Below, in pieces: positions 49,929 to 53,422 of a stretch of 53,422 nt of DNA; within the stretch, counting starts at the first letter, position 1, and every line of letters begins with the position of its first letter. The notes under the pieces are model-generated. The model saw only the letters and a list, made by a program, of their open reading frames with translations, had not been told where the DNA came from and did not search any database. The translations under genes and the position numbers were made by a program. Source of the DNA: CAZFPA01 sp964520975 (lineage in GTDB: Bacteria; Bacillota; Negativicutes; Selenomonadales; Selenomonadaceae); assembly GCA_964520975.1 (NCBI GenBank), contig CAZFPA010000010.1, forward strand, positions 1 to 53,422. The letters run 5' to 3'.

Positions 49929-50356
49929 TAAACCATATCTGCGGAATCGAATCTATCTCCCTGGATGGAAATGATTGCTTCCATCGGGATGATGGTTCCA
50001 TCGGTGAGGAGCAGGCGTCGTTCGTATTGCTGGAATTTTTTCACGCAGCCGGTGGTTGTCTTATAAGCGCCGCCGGTTTTTTTGCTGTCGGGAATGAAGT
50101 AGGTAATCGTGACCTGTGGCTGCTCGGTAATATGCTCCAGGATAAACCGCAGTTTTTCGTTGAGCGTCATCTTCATGGTATCGTCCAGGTCCAGCTCTTC
50201 TTCCGTGAGGCGTGCGGCTTCTTTTACTGCAGCGTCGTAGCCTGTGAGGGCGGCAAAAGGAGAAAACTGAGCGGCCCGTGCCGCCAGTGGCATGCGTGGA
50301 TGTTTTCTCGATGTTGGGTGAGGAAGCTGCAGAATATCATCATAGGGTGTGTTCAT
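49928..50356 (-). CDS. YolD-like family protein
   Basis: A 142-residue protein of the YolD family. The N-terminal segment HPRMPLAARAAQFSPFAALTGYDAAVKEAARLT is the family signature, followed by LNEKLRFILEH and a beta-rich tail (VTITYFIPD, GAYKTTTGCVKKF, IPMEAIISI). YolD-like genes typically sit next to UvrX/UmuC-like polymerases, as here: its start overlaps the polymerase stop by four bases. The function is unknown but presumably linked to lesion bypass. Confidence 0.9.
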   Translation of the reverse strand: MNTPYDDILQLPHPTSRKHPRMPLAARAAQFSPFAALTGYDAAVKEAARLTEEELDLDDTMKMTLNEKLRFILEHITEQPQVTITYFIPDSKKTGGAYKTTTGCVKKFQQYERRLLLTDGTIIPMEAIISIQGDRFDSADMV

Positions 50357-51870
50357 GCCTTATGGCCTCCAATCTGTCCGTTCCTGGCAATGGCTGTAGC
50401 CCCTTCCTGGAGATCACTGGCCTTTAGAATGGCATTTTTGCCATATTTCTTTTTGATGGCCAGCAGGGCCTCTTGCCGTTTCCTTTCGCGTTGCTGCTCC
50501 TGTTCTGCTGCTTCTTTTTCCCGCGACAGGCGTTCGCTGTCGGCGAAAAGGTCCAGCTGATCAGCGACAGGGGCTTTTGTGAGGGTGCGCTCCTCTACAA
50601 TGCGGTTGGCTGTGACATTGATTCTTCGGACAGATAAATCGGGATTCAGAATCCTGTCGCAGAGCTCCATCACGGCGGTGGTAATCTGTTTGGCCGAAAG
50701 GGTCGGTTTCGGTAAATGGACGGTTCCATGCGCGTGTTTGGGGAGTTTGCGGCCATAGCGGTCGGTGGTGGTTTCGCCGTGATAGGCCTGCGGGCCGTGC
50801 GACAGGTTCTCTATATCATAGCCGACGGTCAGCACCAGCTGATCGGTGACAAGTCCCTTATCGAGCAGCTCCAACGCCAGCTGTTCTGTCATTTCCCGGA
50901 TGACCATGCGGGCCTTGGAAAAGGGGTAGGGGCACTGCAGCACCTGGCCGGACCCCAGGCTGTTCGTGCTGGGCTTATAGGCTTTGATTGCAGCCATTGT
51001 ACAGGGCTCCCATCCCCAGGCATGGTCGATAAGGAGTTCGGCATTCACGCCAAACAGCTTGTAGAGCAGCTCCTCGCTATCGTATGCGCCGTTTTGGCTG
51101 ACGGAGCAGCGGGCAATATCACCCATCGTGAAGAGGCCATGCTCCTCGAGCTTCTTCGCATAGCCTTTGCCAACCCGCCAGAAATCCGTAAGCGGGCGGT
51201 GGCTCCAGAGATTGCGGCGATAACTCATTTCATCAAGACAGGCAATGCGGACACCATTTTCGTCAGCATCTACGTGCTTGGCCTGGATATCCATGGCGAT
51301 TTTAGCGAGATAGAGATTCGTTCCGATTCCCGCAGTAGCTGTGATACCGGTTGCCTGAAGCACATCGAGGATGATCTTTCGGGCAAGCGCTTCGGGAGAA
51401 AGCTTATAGGTATGCAGATAGGGTGCAACATCCATCAGAACCTCATCAATGGAGTAGATATGGATGTCCTCTGGGGCAATGTACTTCAGATAGATCTGGT
51501 ATATCCTGGTGCTGTATTCCATGTAGAGGGCCATGCGCGGCGGTGCTGTGATGTAGTCGATTGCCAGGGCGGCGGATTTTGCCAGCTCCACGGCGTTGGA
51601 CGAGGTTCCCGTCAGCCTGCGCTGCGGGGCACTGTATTTGCGCCGGGCATTTGCCGCACGGATTTGTTGGATGACCTCAAACAGCCGGGCCCGCCCGGGG
51701 ATGCCATAGGCCTTGAGTGATGGAGAAACAGCCAGGCAGATCGTTTTTTCCGTACGGCTGGCATCGGCGACTACGAGATTGGTTGTCAATGGATTGAGAT
51801 CACGTTCTACACATTCGACAGAGGCATAGAAGGATTTCAGGTCAATGGCGATATAGATATGCTTTTCCAT
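50353..51870 (-). CDS. Y-family DNA polymerase, UvrX/UmuC-like
   Basis: Translesion polymerase of 505 residues. The N-terminal catalytic motif is IAIDLKSFYASVECV (D10), and the second acidic site is YSIDEVLMDV. The palm, finger and little-finger regions are recognisable, with helix-hairpin-helix-like LTDFWRVGKGYAKKLEEHGL in the thumb. The C-terminus (KKKYGKNAILKASDLQEGATA) is typical of Firmicutes UvrX-type enzymes. GGAGG precedes the minus-strand ATG at 51870. No LexA/DinR box was confidently identified upstream, although SOS control is expected. Confidence 0.93.
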   Translation of the reverse strand: MEKHIYIAIDLKSFYASVECVERDLNPLTTNLVVADASRTEKTICLAVSPSLKAYGIPGRARLFEVIQQIRAANARRKYSAPQRRLTGTSSNAVELAKSAALAIDYITAPPRMALYMEYSTRIYQIYLKYIAPEDIHIYSIDEVLMDVAPYLHTYKLSPEALARKIILDVLQATGITATAGIGTNLYLAKIAMDIQAKHVDADENGVRIACLDEMSYRRNLWSHRPLTDFWRVGKGYAKKLEEHGLFTMGDIARCSVSQNGAYDSEELLYKLFGVNAELLIDHAWGWEPCTMAAIKAYKPSTNSLGSGQVLQCPYPFSKARMVIREMTEQLALELLDKGLVTDQLVLTVGYDIENLSHGPQAYHGETTTDRYGRKLPKHAHGTVHLPKPTLSAKQITTAVMELCDRILNPDLSVRRINVTANRIVEERTLTKAPVADQLDLFADSERLSREKEAAEQEQQRERKRQEALLAIKKKYGKNAILKASDLQEGATAIARNGQIGGHKA

Positions 51871-52201
51871 AGCGGAGCCTCCGTTTCGTTGGGATTCATA
51901 CTGTCTATTCTATCATTTTTGGCAAAAAAAATAACGCGAACCAAGATGTCCCCACCTTTGCAGGTAGGGGACAGATGGAAATAACCGGCGGTTTGATATC
52001 TACTGCCTCATTGCGATGCGAAGATAGTACATCGTGGGAACCGTTGATTATTCAGGATTTTGCTTTATGAAATCCTAAACAATGGCGCTATAGCCGGTTC
52101 CAGCTTTTCTATGTTAAAATATATGTTTGACAATATTACCTAAATTATATATATCTATTATATAATCTTTAAGGAAATTCAACTAAAGGGGACGGATTAA
52201 A
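51871..52201. other. Intergenic region with two hairpins
   Basis: No gene is seen. GTCCCCACC at 51949-51957 can pair with GGTAGGGGAC at 51964-51973 with one bulge. AGGATTT and AAATCCT form a second hairpin near 52053-52075. From about 52090 the base composition becomes clearly AT-rich. The first 60 bases presumably hold the minus-strand polymerase promoter, which is not clear. Confidence 0.5.
52127..52155 (+). promoter_or_regulatory. Promoter of the orphan nuclease-like gene
   Basis: A perfect TTGACA at 52127-52132 and TATATC at 52150-52155 with a 17-base spacer. A TATAAT further on at 52160-52166 is too far from this -35 box. Confidence 0.55.
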
Positions 52202-52843
52202 ATGCCTGAAAAACATATCACTATTTATGACAGAATTACTCCACCAGTGAAGAAAAAGGTCCCCAAATCTATCAGAAAAGATATTGATAGAATAATCAAG
52301 GAAACATGGAAGAAAAACATGCATAAAGATTACTATGACTGTAATATGCTCAAAGAAGATAGTATGAAATGCTGTTTTTATTACCATCTTAGACGAAAAC
52401 TGTCTACTACACTTAAGAAATACAATCTTCGAATTTTTACAGAATATTATGTATCAGAACTAAGATATCGTGCTGACATTGCTATTGTGCAGTTGGATGA
52501 TGATTGTTCGTATGGATTTTTGGGGGATCATGTACAGGATATCATTGCTATTTTCGAGCTGAAATTTCATAATACGGCCACAGATGATGTAGAGGCTACG
52601 ATTCGTGCCGATATTACTAAAATAAAAAATTATATTAAGACAATGGATAATGGTTGTCAATACTACTTTACGGTAATCTATGAAGTGGAATGTGACAAAC
52701 TATTTTGGATGGATGGCAGAAGTACTACAAATTGGGCTGTCGACCGTGTAACAGAACTTGTAGCAGGTCGCATGGATGGAACTACATACTTCAATGTATA
52801 CAGCTACAATAACATGAATAAGGGGTTGAATACACTTTATTGA
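52202..52843 (+). CDS. Hypothetical protein with PD-(D/E)XK nuclease-like motif
   Basis: A 213-residue protein not assigned to a named family. The N-terminus is basic (PPVKKKVPKSIRKDIDRIIKETWKK). The core reads E86-x5-D92 (ELRYRADIAIV), then E119-L-K121 (IIAIFELKF), the spacing and context of a PD-(D/E)XK nuclease active site, followed by an amphipathic helix (ADITKIKNYIKTM). Its AT-rich codon use differs sharply from its neighbours and suggests recent acquisition. It has a promoter, an AAGGGGA ribosome binding site, and a strong terminator, so it is a self-contained cassette. No methyltransferase or toxin-antitoxin partner is nearby. Nuclease activity is an inference. Confidence 0.78.
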   Translation: MPEKHITIYDRITPPVKKKVPKSIRKDIDRIIKETWKKNMHKDYYDCNMLKEDSMKCCFYYHLRRKLSTTLKKYNLRIFTEYYVSELRYRADIAIVQLDDDCSYGFLGDHVQDIIAIFELKFHNTATDDVEATIRADITKIKNYIKTMDNGCQYYFTVIYEVECDKLFWMDGRSTTNWAVDRVTELVAGRMDGTTYFNVYSYNNMNKGLNTLY

Positions 52844-52862
52844 ATTTTTACAGGTATTTGTG

Positions 52863-52906
52863 AAAATATCCCTATGCAGAATTTTTATTCTGCATAGGGA
52901 TATTTT
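52863..52906. terminator. Strong bidirectional terminator after the nuclease-like gene
   Basis: AAAATATCCCTATGCAGAAT and ATTCTGCATAGGGATATTTT form a perfect 20-bp stem around TTTT, with A and T runs built into both ends. Confidence 0.92.
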
Positions 52907-53085
52907 ATATATTTCGAGTTCTTATAGGTAGAGTTGTTCTGGTGAAGGCAATTTTGCCGGGAAAAGAAAATAGCGGCACGCGGCTGATCAGATACAATTT
53001 GCTAGTGGATGTACAGGCACAATGTATCAATCTGTGGGTATGGATAATTATTTGGCAGTTAAAAACAATAGGTATGACCGGGATA

Positions 53086-53422
53086 TTAAAAGCCAACAAG
53101 GTTTTTTATTACGAATAAAACAGGAACAACAAGCAGTCCGGGCAAAAAGTTGATAACTTTTAGTTCAGTTAAATGCAACATGTTCAAACCTATGGCTAAA
53201 ATCATCAGACACCCTGTAGAATTCATTTCAGCAATAAGATCTTCAGATAGGTATGGTGCGATATATGCTGAAAATATAACAATTGCACCTTGAAAAATCA
53301 AGGTAAAAACGGCGGATCCCATAACACCTATTCCTAAAGTGGCTCCTAACATAATTCCGGAAATAAAGTCTAAAAGTGATTTTGTATAGAGCATGGTGTA
53401 ATCGTTACTGAGGCCGGCATTG
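53086..53422 (-). CDS. DUF554 family membrane protein, N-terminus outside the window
   Basis: The C-terminal 111 residues of a DUF554 (YdfK-like) integral membrane protein. The frame stays open through the right edge of the window, beginning NAGLSNDYTMLYTKSLLDFISGIM. The family signature (G-L-S...TKSxLDxIS...TLGIGV) is present, followed by three hydrophobic segments. Full-length members have about 220-240 residues, so roughly half is missing. The ATG at 53394 is internal, not the start. The function of the family is unknown. Confidence 0.88.
   Translation of the reverse strand, partial: NAGLSNDYTMLYTKSLLDFISGIMLGATLGIGVMGSAVFTLIFQGAIVIFSAYIAPYLSEDLIAEMNSTGCLMILAIGLNMLHLTELKVINFLPGLLVVPVLFVIKNLVGF

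Noticed and set aside
51871..51960. LexA or DinR box upstream of the Y-family polymerase.
   Set aside because: CGAACCAAGATGTCC near 51936 only partly fits CGAAC-N4-GTTCG, and no CTGT-N8-ACAG site is present, so SOS control cannot be claimed.
1..53422. CRISPR arrays, tRNA or rRNA genes, transposases and integrases.
   Set aside because: No regularly spaced repeats, tRNA cloverleaf features, rRNA signatures or recombinase genes were seen anywhere in the window.

Overview
The window looks like a stretch of chromosome from an anaerobic, didermic Firmicute of the class Negativicutes, most likely a Selenomonas-like member of the Selenomonadaceae. This is an inference. It rests on G+C-rich third codon positions, strong AGGAGG ribosome binding sites with frequent TTG and GTG starts, a Firmicutes-style T-box ahead of the trp genes, the gene order aroA-cmk-plsC-ispH-S1-DUF512-der-plsY, a flagellin gene, and an LdhG/LdhH lactate dehydrogenase. 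About 48 protein genes are supported, three of them on the minus strand in the body of the window and two more near its right end. No tRNA, rRNA, CRISPR array or insertion sequence was seen.

1-19470 is mostly housekeeping on the plus strand: dnaE, a small DUF2007-like protein, a D-Ala-D-Ala carboxypeptidase, then a run from rluB through a HI0933-type flavoprotein, aroA, cmk and plsC; ispH overlapping an S1-domain protein; DUF512, der and plsY; an ACT-domain protein with hom and thrB; and cca. 19542-23220 holds a gamma carbonic anhydrase, ndk, a cobalamin adenosyltransferase and a divergent EF-G paralogue.

23360-28481 is a surface and motility block: rfbA, rfbC and rfbB (no rfbD), a flagellin, and a convergent degenerate HD-GYP protein. 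28562-29012 has no convincing gene but has a strong promoter, extensive pairing potential and an intrinsic terminator directly before speD, so it is either a leader RNA or an independent RNA. 29040-35449 is a polyamine operon: speD, speA, speE, speB, a carboxynorspermidine dehydrogenase-like gene and nspC. It encodes both the decarboxy-AdoMet/aminopropyltransferase route and the aspartate-semialdehyde/carboxyspermidine route to spermidine in one transcription unit.

35511-39550 is a FadR-type regulator divergent from ldhG-ldhH, with a near-consensus promoter and an operator-like inverted repeat at its start site. 39833-44906 contains a 506-residue protein of unknown function, a zinc-ribbon membrane protein, and an ABC importer made of a fused double permease and an ATPase with a C-terminal extension, with no binding protein nearby. 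44925-49814 is a tryptophan operon, trpDFCBA without trpE or trpG, led by a tRNA-Trp T-box that has one decoding stem but two consecutive T-box/terminator modules.

49928-51870 (minus) is a YolD-like protein with a UvrX-type Y-family polymerase. The last 1.5 kb is AT-rich and looks acquired: an orphan protein with a PD-(D/E)XK-like motif between hairpins, then the C-terminal part of a DUF554 membrane protein running off the window edge.
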